Shown here piece after piece: positions 6,602 through 15,392 of a stretch of 22,293 nt of DNA. Each line of letters starts with the position of its first letter. Position 1 is the first letter of the stretch. The DNA is taken from assembly GCA_028711675.1 (NCBI GenBank), contig JAQTRT010000013.1, positions 1-22,293 of the forward strand. Direction: 5' to 3'. Source of the DNA: a bacterium. GTDB lineage: Bacteria > Spirochaetota > JAHITG01. The position numbers and the translations under genes are program-made. The notes beneath the pieces are model-generated. The model had not been told where the DNA came from. It saw only the letters and a list, made by a program, of their open reading frames with translations, and made no database searches.

Positions 6602-8041
6602 ATGAAAAATAAAAAAAATATCAGGTCATCATTTTTACGGGCAGCTGTTCTTGTTCCCTTTATACTGCCGGTCTGTTCTTCTCTCCGGGCTGAATCCCTT
6701 TCCCTTGAGATATATCTCAAACAGGTGAAAGAGAAGAACAAGGCGGTCCTGGCCGGCCGGACCGCTATCCAGGCAGCTCAGGAATCCATGGCTTTGAAGA
6801 GCCTGCTCATTTCCCCCTATCTTTTTGCCGATCTTCAGCATGCCAAGGATAAAAGCCGGAAGCTCGATTCGGCTTCTTACGGCACATCCAGGATGCAGGA
6901 TGAATACCAGGTCGGCCTGGAACAGCAAACCCCTTATGGCCAGAGCGCCAGGCTCTATTACCAGAACACTTTCACGTCCGTTGACGGTGCCAATCCTCTG
7001 TACCTTCCTTATTCGGAATATAATGAATCCAGGTTCACCCTTGAGATCAAACAGGACCTCTGGCGTAATTTTTTCGGCCGTGCCACACGGGCCGGCCGGA
7101 AAGCTATTGAAGAAAAATCCAAAGCCCAGGTACAGGAGCAGGCCTATCAGGTCAAACAGATCCTGGTCCAGGCTGAGATGCTTTACTGGCGGCTCTCTCT
7201 TGCCAGGAAAATGGTCCAGCTTGAGAAAGACCTGCTGGCCCGTTCTCAAGAGCTCTATAACTGGGTAAAACGGAGGGTGGACCTGAAGCTCCAGGACCGT
7301 TCCGACCTTATGCAATCCGAATCCGATGTCCTGGCCCGCACCCTGGAACTATCCTCAACAGAGGACCAGGAGAAACTCCTTACCCGTAATTTTAACCTGA
7401 TGAGAGATGCAGACTCGGATATTGTAACAGAGGAACTTATCCTGCCGCAGGAGGAGTATTTTAAGGTTCCTGAATTGAACGAAAAATCCCCGCTCCGGAA
7501 GGACATACGATCCCTGATGCATTATCAATCCGCTTTCCGGGAGCAGGCTCTTTTGAACAAGGAGAACACATTACCTGAACTGAATGTATATGTCTCGGGC
7601 GCTCTGAACGGCCTGAACCAGGAATTCTCAGAGGCATTCTCCGATTCAACAGGCACGAAATATTACACTTTAGCCGCGGGCTTATCCCTGCGTATGCCTC
7701 TTGATTTCATCCATAGCCACAGGGCCAGAAAAGGATATGACCATGAAGCCGACGCCAATGAGACCTTTCTCAGCCAGAAAAAACTAAGCGTCCAGACCGA
7801 ATGGAGCGAACTGATACGCAAGCTGAAAAAAACCTATAAGCGTTTTCAGCTGGTAAAAGAACTGGAGACCCTCCAGAAGAAAAAAGCCGACTATGAACGC
7901 ATGCGGCTGCAGAAAGGGAATACCATCACGCTCCAGGTTCTGCAGTTCGAACAGGATTATGCCCAAAGCCAGCTGGCCAGGCTGGAAGTGGAGATGAATC
8001 TGCTGGAACTGCTGGCACAAATAAAACTATATGAAGAATGA
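6602..8041 (+). CDS. TolC-family outer-membrane efflux channel
   Basis: 479-residue outer-membrane factor that would trimerise to form the exit duct of a tripartite efflux pump. The signal peptide is clear (basic MKNKKNIR, hydrophobic core, LRA-ES cleavage near residue 30). The mature part has the family's long coiled-coil helices (LEIYLKQVKEKNKAVLAGR; YQVKQILVQAEMLYWRLSLA; LVKELETLQKKKADYERMRL) with aromatic beta segments (EYQVGLEQQTPYGQSARLYY; LAAGLSLRMPLDF) and two OEP-type halves. FEQDYAQSQLARLEVEMNLL near the end is typical of the second half. A hairpin element and 97 bases separate it from the RND gene on the same strand, so they probably act together. No periplasmic adaptor gene is adjacent. 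Confidence 0.9.
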   Translation: MKNKKNIRSSFLRAAVLVPFILPVCSSLRAESLSLEIYLKQVKEKNKAVLAGRTAIQAAQESMALKSLLISPYLFADLQHAKDKSRKLDSASYGTSRMQDEYQVGLEQQTPYGQSARLYYQNTFTSVDGANPLYLPYSEYNESRFTLEIKQDLWRNFFGRATRAGRKAIEEKSKAQVQEQAYQVKQILVQAEMLYWRLSLARKMVQLEKDLLARSQELYNWVKRRVDLKLQDRSDLMQSESDVLARTLELSSTEDQEKLLTRNFNLMRDADSDIVTEELILPQEEYFKVPELNEKSPLRKDIRSLMHYQSAFREQALLNKENTLPELNVYVSGALNGLNQEFSEAFSDSTGTKYYTLAAGLSLRMPLDFIHSHRARKGYDHEADANETFLSQKKLSVQTEWSELIRKLKKTYKRFQLVKELETLQKKKADYERMRLQKGNTITLQVLQFEQDYAQSQLARLEVEMNLLELLAQIKLYEE

Positions 8042-8103
8042 ACGGTTTTTTCCCAGCATCTGACCGGGTTCTTAAAAAACCGTAACACAATGCTGGAAAA
8101 ACC
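8042..8103 (+). promoter_or_regulatory. Two mutually exclusive hairpins between the tolC and RND genes
   Basis: Starting one base after the tolC stop, ACGGTTTTTT (8042-8051) pairs perfectly with AAAAAACCGT (8074-8083). The overlapping segment GGTTTTTTCCCAGCAT (8044-8059) can instead pair with ATGCTGGAAAAACC (8090-8103), with two bulged bases. Both cannot form at once. Neither has a GC stem followed by a T-run, so this is not a standard terminator. It could control read-through or mRNA stability between the two genes. Confidence 0.5.
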
Positions 8104-8138
8104 GGAAGATACAGAGATCATCCTATGAGGACCAAGAA

Positions 8139-11100
8139 ATGAAATTATCAGAATTATCCGTTCACCGGCCTGTTTTCATCACTTCACTTGTCATACTGAT
8201 GCTGGCCACCGGTTTTATATCCATGTTAAGAATGCCGGTCGACCAGTTCCCGAACGTCACCCTCCCCTTCCTGGGTGTGACCATTATTTATCCCGGTGCC
8301 GGCCCTGCGGAAATGGAGAACCTCATTGCCAAGCCGCTGGAAGAGGAGGTCCGGACCATTGCCGGCGTTAAAAAGGTGAACTCTTTCAGCAGCGAGGGCG
8401 TTACCTTTGTCTGGGCGGAATTCGCCCTGGAATCAGACCCGGATTACTGCGAACAGCAGATGCGCGACCGTGTAGCCATCGCGCGGGCTAAAATGCCGAA
8501 AAATATCGAGGAACCGCTGGTCAGGCGCTACAGTTTCGCGGACCAGCCGGTGCTTACTTTCAGCGTGCAGGGCAAAGGCACGCCGGACCAGCTGTATGAA
8601 CTCGCGGATAGGAAGATCAAACCCAGCCTGGAACAGGTGGATAAGGTGAGCCATATCAAGATCTTCGGCGGCAATAAGCGGGAGATACAGGTCCAGCTCG
8701 ACAGGAAAAAGCTTGAATCCTATGAACTTTCTGTGTCCCAGGTAGCCCAAGCCCTTGAAATGGGCGGGCAGAACATTCCTCTGGGTAAAAGACCCGATTC
8801 AAAGAACCCGGATAAAGAATGGATCTACCGGTCGCTGGGCGAATTCAATTCCCTTGCGTCCATCCAGTCCGTTATCGTAAAATTCCTCGGAAACGACGTG
8901 CCTGTACGTCTGGCCGAGATCGGCCAGGTAGTCGACACCTTTGAGGATGAGACCACACGGGCATTCCTGAACGGCAGACCCACACTCATCATGGAGGTTT
9001 ACCGCCAGTCCGGGGCTAATACCGTTGCCGTGGCAGAGGACGTAAAAAAGGTGATCAGTGAACTGAATACCAGCATCCTGAAACAGGATCACCCTGATGT
9101 CCATTTGACTATTTTAAGGGACGGAGCCAGGCCCATCCGGAATAATATCGCGGACGTGGCGGAATCCATCATACTCGGTATCCTTCTTACTGTCTTCGTT
9201 GTTTATTTTTTCCTGGACAATTTCCGTTCGACCATTATCACCAGTATCGCCATACCCACTTCCCTCATCGGCGCCTTTGTCCTTGTTGCCATTGCCGGAT
9301 TCTCCGTGAACATGCTCACGCTCCTGGCCATGAGCCTGGCTGTCGGGCTTCTGGTGGATGATTCCATTGTTGTGCGGGAGAACATCTTCAGGCATCTCCA
9401 GATGGGAAAATCGCCCGGTAAAGCAGCCATAGACGGCACATCCGAAGTAACATTGGCTGTCGTTGCCTCGACCCTGACCATCGTGGCGGTCTTCGGCCCC
9501 ATTGCCTACATCCAGGGCATAACCGGGAAATTCCTGAAAGAGTTCGGCCTGACCGTTTGTTTCATCATGTTCATCAGTCTGTTCGATGCCATGACCATCG
9601 GCCCCATGCTCTCAGCCCTGTTCATGGAGGATAAAAAAAGAAACGCCTCCCGGTTCCAGAAGCTGCTGGATAAGACCATTCATCCCCTTGTGCATGGTTT
9701 CGAGATCATCCAGGAAAATGTGAAGGATTATTATGCTAAGATCTCTCTCTGGACAGTTCTTCATCCGGGCCGTGTACTTCTTATAAGCGTTGCCTTCTTC
9801 CTGGCCAGCCTGTTCACACTGCCGTTCATACCCAAGACCTTTCTCCCCACGCCGGACCAGGGAGAAATGGTGGTCACGCTGGAACTTCCGCCGGGAGCCA
9901 GCCTGGATGCCACCCAGGAGATCGCGGATAAAGCGGACAGCATCATCCGCCGGAACAAGGAAGTGGATTACTCGGCCCTGGTGGTGGGCGACGAGAACGG
10001 CGACCCGACCTCGTCCAGCGTCTTTGTTAAACTCGTGCCGGAATCCAAACGGAAAATAAGGACCAGTGATTTTAAAAAAATGCTCCGTCAACAGCTGAAA
10101 GGATTTGAGCCGTACAGGGTAAAGATCCGGGATTATGATATCATGTTCGGCGGTGAACGTCCTTTTGTCATGAACCTTATCTGCAGTGATCCTGAACTTC
10201 TGGAACAGACAGCGCTTAAGGTTCTTGAGGCCATGAAAATGAATCCTAAATTCCTCGAAGCGGACCTGAATTTCAGGCCGGGCAAGCCGGAACTGCGGCT
10301 CATCTATGACCAGGTCAAAGCCAAATACCTGGGCGTATCGACCATGATGGCAGGCGGAGAGGTCCGCGCCCAGATCGAGGGCATGACCCCTGCTAAATTC
10401 AGGGACATGGGAGAGGAATGGGATATCCGGGTACGCTTGCAGAACGCGGACCGCGATTTGAAACGCACTTTTGAACAGGTACTTGTACCGAATATGAATT
10501 ACAGGCTCGTAAACCTTTCCCAGGTGGCCAAGCTGGTACCCAGAGAAGGCCCGTCCACCATCTTCAGGCAGAACAGCCAGCGCGTTATCGAGATCTCCGC
10601 CGATATGGCCAAGAACACGGGTATCGGCGATCTGATGTCATGGATTACGAAGGAAATGAAGGAAAAGAAGCTTCTTCCTCCGGGCGTACATTACGGTTTC
10701 GAAGGACAGGGGCAGCAATTCGAAGAGATGTCACAGAACATGATCCTGGCCGTGGTCCTGGCCATCCTTTTCATCTACCTGGTCCTGGCAAGCTTATATG
10801 AATCGTTCCTGAAACCGTTAGCTCTGCTCATACCGCTTCCATTTGCGGTAAGCGGCGCTTTTATCGCTCTCTGGCTGGGTGGCCAGTCGCTTAATATTTA
10901 TTCCATCATTGCTACGGTCATGCTCCTGGGCATTGCCACCAAGAACTCCATTTTATTGATCGATTATACGAACCAGCTTATGGCCAAAGGAAAGAAACTG
11001 AAAGATGCCCTTATTGAAGCAGGACGCATCAGGCTGAGACCCATCCTGATGACCTCCATGACCACAATTGCCGGAACCATACCCCTGGCCATCGGGCTGA

Positions 11101-11228
11101 ACGAAGCCTCACGCCAGCGCTTCAGTATGGGCTGGGTCATTATCGGCGGCATGATCAGCTCGACCGTATTGACCCTGATCGTTGTTCCGGCCGCTTTATC
11201 GTTCTTCAGGAAGAAAAAGAAGAAATAA
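8139..11228 (+). CDS. RND-family efflux pump permease (HAE/AcrB-like)
   Basis: 1029-residue inner-membrane proton-driven exporter, normal length for the family. It opens with the typical cytoplasmic-TM1 sequence MKLSELSVHRPVFITSLVIL and has two large periplasmic loops plus about 12 TM helices. The proton-relay residues are conserved: D407 and D408 in GLLVDDSIVVREN (TM4, the same numbers as in AcrB) and K935 in GIATKNSILLIDY (TM10; AcrB K940). Start 8139 follows ATGAGGACCAAGAA. It would work with the TolC channel directly upstream and an adaptor encoded elsewhere. AcrB-like pumps expel hydrophobic toxic compounds; the substrate cannot be read from this sequence. The K-rich tail FFRKKKKK faces the cytosol. 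Confidence 0.93.
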   Translation: MKLSELSVHRPVFITSLVILMLATGFISMLRMPVDQFPNVTLPFLGVTIIYPGAGPAEMENLIAKPLEEEVRTIAGVKKVNSFSSEGVTFVWAEFALESDPDYCEQQMRDRVAIARAKMPKNIEEPLVRRYSFADQPVLTFSVQGKGTPDQLYELADRKIKPSLEQVDKVSHIKIFGGNKREIQVQLDRKKLESYELSVSQVAQALEMGGQNIPLGKRPDSKNPDKEWIYRSLGEFNSLASIQSVIVKFLGNDVPVRLAEIGQVVDTFEDETTRAFLNGRPTLIMEVYRQSGANTVAVAEDVKKVISELNTSILKQDHPDVHLTILRDGARPIRNNIADVAESIILGILLTVFVVYFFLDNFRSTIITSIAIPTSLIGAFVLVAIAGFSVNMLTLLAMSLAVGLLVDDSIVVRENIFRHLQMGKSPGKAAIDGTSEVTLAVVASTLTIVAVFGPIAYIQGITGKFLKEFGLTVCFIMFISLFDAMTIGPMLSALFMEDKKRNASRFQKLLDKTIHPLVHGFEIIQENVKDYYAKISLWTVLHPGRVLLISVAFFLASLFTLPFIPKTFLPTPDQGEMVVTLELPPGASLDATQEIADKADSIIRRNKEVDYSALVVGDENGDPTSSSVFVKLVPESKRKIRTSDFKKMLRQQLKGFEPYRVKIRDYDIMFGGERPFVMNLICSDPELLEQTALKVLEAMKMNPKFLEADLNFRPGKPELRLIYDQVKAKYLGVSTMMAGGEVRAQIEGMTPAKFRDMGEEWDIRVRLQNADRDLKRTFEQVLVPNMNYRLVNLSQVAKLVPREGPSTIFRQNSQRVIEISADMAKNTGIGDLMSWITKEMKEKKLLPPGVHYGFEGQGQQFEEMSQNMILAVVLAILFIYLVLASLYESFLKPLALLIPLPFAVSGAFIALWLGGQSLNIYSIIATVMLLGIATKNSILLIDYTNQLMAKGKKLKDALIEAGRIRLRPILMTSMTTIAGTIPLAIGLNEASRQRFSMGWVIIGGMISSTVLTLIVVPAALSFFRKKKKK

Positions 11229-11233
11229 ATTGA

Positions 11234-11314
11234 GCCACCAAGACACTAAGGCATGAAGCAAAAGGAAAAAATTCCTGGCCTTTAAAACCTTTACAGCCTT
11301 TATAACCTTTTTTA
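11234..11314. repeat. Intergenic repeat R1: GCCAC-AAGACAC motif plus 9-base-period units
   Basis: Just after the RND stop, a GCCACCAAGACACTAAGG-type motif (from 11234) is followed by four 9-base units: CCTTTAAAA, CCTTTACAG, CCTTTATAA, CCTTTTTTA (11279-11314). The same two parts recur in R3. A short AGGAA-N4-TTCCT hairpin lies between them. Confidence 0.7.
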
Positions 11315-11335
11315 TATTACTCTTAGACTACTGAA

Positions 11336-11806
11336 CTACTCACGGTTGATCCACTCTTTGGCGAACCAGAGCCCGGGCCGCGTACCGATCTCATGGTAAT
11401 ATTTATACTGCTGCACGGAAGCTATATACCACCTGGCTTTTTCAATGATCTCCTGGCGCAGGCCGTCATTGATGCTCAGGATCACGATATCGTTCTGGAC
11501 CGTATAGGTCTGGTCATCCGGAGTGTTCGCGGAAAATTCGATCTTTAAAATTCTGAACCACTGCATCTTCACGCTGTTCCTCTGTTCGAATTCCTGGACC
11601 TCGTCCTCGGACGGCTTGACGCAAAAAAAGGATACGACATCCCCGAAATTCATCAGTTCCAGTTTTTTCACGAAAGTATCAAGCATGGTATCGGACGCGT
11701 CCATATTAAGCCGTCCCCACGTTCCGCCTTTATCCACGCGCCAGAGTGAGATATTCTCGTTGGCACCCTCTTCTTTCTTATCTTTCTTCTTGGAAAAAAG
11801 TCCCAT
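11336..11806 (-). CDS. Hypothetical soluble protein
   Basis: 156 residues, no family recognised. The start at 11806 follows AAGGAGGCTTTTC; an upstream ATG at 11863 lies in a repeat and is not used. The N-terminus MGLFSKKKDKKEE is basic and has no signal peptide, so it is probably cytosolic. The rest is mixed alpha/beta (TMLDTFVKKLELMNFGDVVSFFCVKPSEDE, MQWFRILKIEFSA, YTVQNDIVILSIND, EIIEKARWYIASVQQYKYYHEIG) and ends in LWFAKEWINRE. One Cys only (C62). It is convergent with the RND pump gene, with a repeat between. Aromatic-rich helices and a lone position give no functional hint. Confidence 0.6.
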   Translation of the reverse strand: MGLFSKKKDKKEEGANENISLWRVDKGGTWGRLNMDASDTMLDTFVKKLELMNFGDVVSFFCVKPSEDEVQEFEQRNSVKMQWFRILKIEFSANTPDDQTYTVQNDIVILSINDGLRQEIIEKARWYIASVQQYKYYHEIGTRPGLWFAKEWINRE

Positions 11807-11830
11807 GAAAAGCCTCCTTAATGAAAATTC

Positions 11831-11950
11831 AGCCACCGAATGACACAAAAATTCACAGAACATGAAAAATAAATTTACAAAATCTCTTTATTCCTGTTTT
11901 CTTATTATCACAATAATTCCGTTTTTCTTTCTGTGTTTTTCTGTGGTCTC
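11831..11950. repeat. Intergenic inverted repeat R2 (GCCAC...GACACAAAA type)
   Basis: An AGCCACCGAATGACACAAAA-type arm (from 11831) faces a degenerate reverse copy TTTCTGTGTTTTTCTGTGG (to about 11946), with about 60 bases of A/T-rich sequence between them. It is upstream of the hypothetical protein gene. It resembles the outer arms of R3 (16421-16666) but has no 9-base units. Confidence 0.5.
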
Positions 11951-12058
11951 TTATCCTTAAAATAATGACGTTCTTTCCCCTTCTTCTCTTCCCAGATGAC
12001 TCCCCTCGTCCGGATAAAAAGGATCTAATCTTCGGTCAATACCGGAAAAATAACTGAT

Positions 12059-13591
12059 TCAAAAAGGAAATCCAGTATTTATTTTTGTACGCTTCTTTTT
12101 TTCCGCGGGTTTAAGGGACCTTCTGTGGACAGGATTACCCTCGACATAAATAGCCTTGTACGGCAGGGTTGGACAGACGTTCTCGCACGCGCCGCAGCCG
12201 ATACAGATCTGCGGATTGATCTCCGGCCCGAAAAGGCCCTTGTACGGGACCAGGAATACGGCCTTGGTGGGACAGTGTTCGGAGCAGGCCCCGCATTCCG
12301 TCCGGCTTGTGTAAACGATGCAGTTCTGTTTAACAAGGTTCACGTTGCCGATCTGTGTCTGTTTCTTCTTTTCCAGGGGAATGGGCTGGATAGCGCCGGT
12401 CGGGCATACCCGGCTGCACAGGTTGCACTCATACTCGCAGAAACCACGTGAATAATCGAGATGCGGCTGAAAAAGGCCGGAAGTGCCGTAAGAAAAAAGA
12501 GAGGGTGTGATCACACGCGTGGGGCAGGCGTTCACGCAGAGATGACAGCCGGTGCAGTGCCGCGTGAACCGGCTGATCCCCTGGGAACCGGGAGGAGTTA
12601 CGGGATATTTTTTCCTGATCTTCAGAAAAGGCAATGCCTGGCCGGCCCACAACGGAAAGGACTTGAAGAGCAGGAGAAGAGATGAAAAAAGAAAGATCAA
12701 AAATCCGCGACGGGAAGCATCAAGGCCGTTACCTGCTGTTTTCAGGCCGGAAGAGGCTCTTCCGTACGTTAGTGCCGCGACAGGACAGCGGTCCAGGCAG
12801 TTGAAGCAGGCTACACACCGGTCCGGATCGATTTTCCGGTTACGGTTGTCGATGCAGCCGGCTTTGCAGATCTTTTCGCATGCTCCGCACCCGGTGCATC
12901 TCTCTTTTTCGATCTTTATCCTGAAAAGGGAATAACGCGAGATCAGCCCGAGGCTGATACCCACGGGACAGAGAAGATTGCAGTAAAGACGGCTGAAAAA
13001 AAAACACAGGATACCGATTCCAATAAAAAAAAGAAACGTAAGGAAAAGAACGCCCGGATCAAGGAGGTGAAGAGAGATCTTGTCGAAATCATATATACCC
13101 CGGTACTCCAGGAAGGAGATAAAAGAATTATGAACGGACAGGAGAACGGGTTTCACCAGATTCACGCTGATCCGGCCGGACGCGCTGAACGGCTCAAAAA
13201 GGCCGAAGAGGATCATGGAACCGGAAAGGACAGAGACAATAATGATGACCAGGAACAGATACCGGAATCCGTTATAAGGCTTAATGTACTTTAATTTACG
13301 TTTAAAAAGAAAGACAAACAGGTCCTGGAGCAGGCCGAAAGGACAGAATCCGGAACAGTAGACGCGTCCGAACAGGAAAGTAAGAAAGAAAACAAGAATG
13401 AATCCGCAAGAACCAAAGCCGATACCTAAAGTGAGAAATTTCAGGAAAGAGGTCCCGGCCTGGAACCACGCCAGGACTTTCACGCCAAGAGACGAAAAAG
13501 ATCCGATATCCAGGAACAGGACGATAAAAAGGAGGGACATAAAAAGCGAGAGTATGATCCTTATTCTCTTTAATATATTCCGGTCTTTCAT
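12059..13591 (-). CDS. Membrane polyferredoxin (NapH/CcoG-like, six predicted [4Fe-4S] clusters)
   Basis: 510-residue membrane iron-sulfur protein for electron transfer across or along the inner membrane. About five TM helices fill residues 1-215 and carry two CxxxCP motifs (C79/C83 and C204/C208) of the NapH/CcoG type. Six cluster motifs follow: C232-235-238-242, C259-262-265-269, C346-349-352-356, C385-389-392-396, C424/433-436-440 and C463-466-469-473. The last four resemble NapG/NapF-type periplasmic or membrane ferredoxins. Between the second and third clusters is SRRGFLIFLFSSLLLLF (293-309), a twin-arginine-like sequence plus TM segment, so the second half may face the periplasm. Its start has only a weak AAAGAG site. 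It lies 32 bases after the DUF362 gene and is the last gene of that set. Confidence 0.88.
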   Translation of the reverse strand: MKDRNILKRIRIILSLFMSLLFIVLFLDIGSFSSLGVKVLAWFQAGTSFLKFLTLGIGFGSCGFILVFFLTFLFGRVYCSGFCPFGLLQDLFVFLFKRKLKYIKPYNGFRYLFLVIIIVSVLSGSMILFGLFEPFSASGRISVNLVKPVLLSVHNSFISFLEYRGIYDFDKISLHLLDPGVLFLTFLFFIGIGILCFFFSRLYCNLLCPVGISLGLISRYSLFRIKIEKERCTGCGACEKICKAGCIDNRNRKIDPDRCVACFNCLDRCPVAALTYGRASSGLKTAGNGLDASRRGFLIFLFSSLLLLFKSFPLWAGQALPFLKIRKKYPVTPPGSQGISRFTRHCTGCHLCVNACPTRVITPSLFSYGTSGLFQPHLDYSRGFCEYECNLCSRVCPTGAIQPIPLEKKKQTQIGNVNLVKQNCIVYTSRTECGACSEHCPTKAVFLVPYKGLFGPEINPQICIGCGACENVCPTLPYKAIYVEGNPVHRRSLKPAEKKKRTKINTGFPF

Positions 13592-13623
13592 ATGACGACA
13601 CTCTTTGCCGGGTTCATATCCTG

Positions 13624-14547
13624 TTACAGGGTTATCCTTTCTATGTTCAGTTTGTTCAGGTCCATCTCGCCGAGTTTCCTGGCTGCGGCTATCCGGATGT
13701 ATTCGATGCCGGAAGGCTCAACACCAAAGACCTTGGCCGCAGCCGTATCAGCGGCCACCATGTCCCGGGAGATGATCTGTGTCTTCATCAGCGTCACATC
13801 AGAAGCGGACACACCGCGCGGGCCGTTCCCGAGCATGACCCTGTAGGCGTCCACCACGTTCAGGTCCGGTTTGCGGCACGCGGCAAAATCCGCGATGCAC
13901 TGGTGCAGATCGTTCCTGTGCCAGTACCCCCTGTCCCACACGATGCCCATCAGGTTCTTCATGGAGCTGGTGAGCCGGGCGCTGCCGTGATCTTTAAGAA
14001 CAGGGACATTGATAAAGACATCCGAGGAGAGGATGGCTTCATGGACCTTGGCCTGCTTCAGTTCCTTCCCGTCCGGGACCGTGACGTTCTGGTAATAGCC
14101 TTCCAGGTGGGCCGGCGCCATCTGGGCTTTCTCCTGTTTGGCATAATATTCGATGGCGCTGCTCTTATATGTATTCTTCCAGTAATTGCAGGTATGGTCG
14201 AACACGATCACTTTTTTAGCGCCCGCCTCATAGCAGCGCTTCACGATCCGTCCGACCAGTTTAGGATTGGTATTGGCTCCCAGTTCCGGAGACACGTCCC
14301 ACCCGATATTGGGTTTCACAGCAACGGTCTGCCCTTTTTTCACGAAACTCCCCATGCCTCCCAGGGCTTTCATGCCGGCGTCGAACATATCCTCTGCTTC
14401 GCCTCCCTTGACAGCCACAAGGTCAGGCTGAAGGCCGCGAGCGTTTGTATCCCGGCTAAAGAGCTTCTCCGCCCCGCCCAAGAGAAGGGTCGTTCCGGCT
14501 GTTGCCGTATAAGTAAATAATTTTTTTAGGAATTCCCTGCGATCCAT
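13624..14547 (-). CDS. Tat-exported DUF362 protein
   Basis: 307 residues. The Tat-type signal DRREFLKKL is followed by a hydrophobic stretch (TATAGTTLLLGG) to about residue 28, so the folded protein is exported, often with a bound cofactor. DUF362 signatures are visible: VAVKPNIGWDVSPELGANTNP, KKVIVFDHTCNYWKNTY, VFINVPVLKDHGSARLTSSMKNLMG, LNVVDAYRVMLGNGPRG. Only two Cys are obvious, so it lacks the ferredoxin cluster motifs some DUF362 proteins carry; the neighbouring polyferredoxin could supply them. The start at 14547 follows GGAGGGGAGC. It lies 53 bases after the ABC permease and 32 before the polyferredoxin, all on one strand. Reaction unknown. Confidence 0.88.
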   Translation of the reverse strand: MDRREFLKKLFTYTATAGTTLLLGGAEKLFSRDTNARGLQPDLVAVKGGEAEDMFDAGMKALGGMGSFVKKGQTVAVKPNIGWDVSPELGANTNPKLVGRIVKRCYEAGAKKVIVFDHTCNYWKNTYKSSAIEYYAKQEKAQMAPAHLEGYYQNVTVPDGKELKQAKVHEAILSSDVFINVPVLKDHGSARLTSSMKNLMGIVWDRGYWHRNDLHQCIADFAACRKPDLNVVDAYRVMLGNGPRGVSASDVTLMKTQIISRDMVAADTAAAKVFGVEPSGIEYIRIAAARKLGEMDLNKLNIERITL

Positions 14548-14600
14548 GCTCCCCTCCTCGTTCCTGTTTTGCACAGGGATAAGTTTAAACAGATCCGGTC

Positions 14601-15392
14601 CTAAGTGACCAGCTTCCTGCCGAGTCTTTGGATGGCAAAATACGCGACTATTAAAGTAATAACAAGAATAAAAAGGAAATCAAGAAGAAGCGAATAATTA
14701 AATTTAAAAAAACAAACGGCCCGGACCAGCCGTACCGTATGGGTCAGGGGGAAGATCTCGGCCACAGGCCTGAGGACAGGGGGAAGGTTGCCGATGGGGA
14801 ACACGACCCCGGAAAAAAAGAACATGGGAGAAAGGAAACCCGAGAAATAAAAATTGAACTGGTTGATGTCCTTGACAAAGGACGTGATCAGAAGGGAAAT
14901 AGAAGCGAACATCACGCCTGTCAGGAAACCCACAAAAGGCGACAGCAGGGTGCTGCCGTTCAGGGGAAGGATACCGAAGAGCGTGAGCATACAAAGTACC
15001 GCGAACGTGAAAAAGAATCCTTTGGTCCCGGCCCAGAGGATCTCGCCGATAAGAAGGTTCCGGACATTAATGGGAGCCGCCAGCATGCCGTCGTACACCT
15101 TGTCGAATTCCATCCGGATGAACGTGCCGAAGGAACACTCAAAGGCGGCTGTGAACATGGCTGTGGTGACCAGGAGCCCTGTGGCCAGGAACTGGATGTA
15201 CGGCAGATGGTCCATCTCGACCAGGAACTTGCTCAAGCCCAGCCCCATTCCGGCCAGGAAGATAAGGGGTTCCAGGAACGGCGGCAGTCCGTTGCTGACC
15301 AGGTTCTTGGTATAGATCCGGAAGTGCCTGTACCAGACACTGTACAGCCGGTTGAACAAGGACGGATATAATATCGGTTTATTGGTTCTCAT
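14601..15392 (-). CDS. ABC-2 type exporter permease (NodJ-like)
   Basis: 263-residue inner-membrane subunit with six TM segments. The family pattern is visible: a short cytosolic N-terminus (RLYSVWYRHFRIYTKNL), TM1 near residue 42, TM2 (FLATGLLVTTAMFTAAFECS), the cytosolic loop MEFDKVYDGMLAAPINVRNLLIGEILWAG, and PLTHTVRLVRAV before the last TM. This closely fits the NodJ/ABC2_membrane type that exports polysaccharides, lipids or drugs. The start at 15392 follows AAGGAAGCTGA and overlaps the ATPase stop by 14 bases, so both are co-translated. The C-terminal LGRKLVT is short. Substrate unknown. Confidence 0.9.
   Translation of the reverse strand: MRTNKPILYPSLFNRLYSVWYRHFRIYTKNLVSNGLPPFLEPLIFLAGMGLGLSKFLVEMDHLPYIQFLATGLLVTTAMFTAAFECSFGTFIRMEFDKVYDGMLAAPINVRNLLIGEILWAGTKGFFFTFAVLCMLTLFGILPLNGSTLLSPFVGFLTGVMFASISLLITSFVKDINQFNFYFSGFLSPMFFFSGVVFPIGNLPPVLRPVAEIFPLTHTVRLVRAVCFFKFNYSLLLDFLFILVITLIVAYFAIQRLGRKLVT

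Noticed and set aside
13302..13601. Minus-strand 99-residue frame overlapping the polyferredoxin start
   Set aside because: It is out of frame with the polyferredoxin TM region, which fits the NapH/CcoG pattern, and lacks an SD.
14739..15371. Plus-strand 210-residue charged reading frame
   Set aside because: Antisense to the permease; the Lys/Glu/Arg-rich content comes from reading TM codons in reverse.
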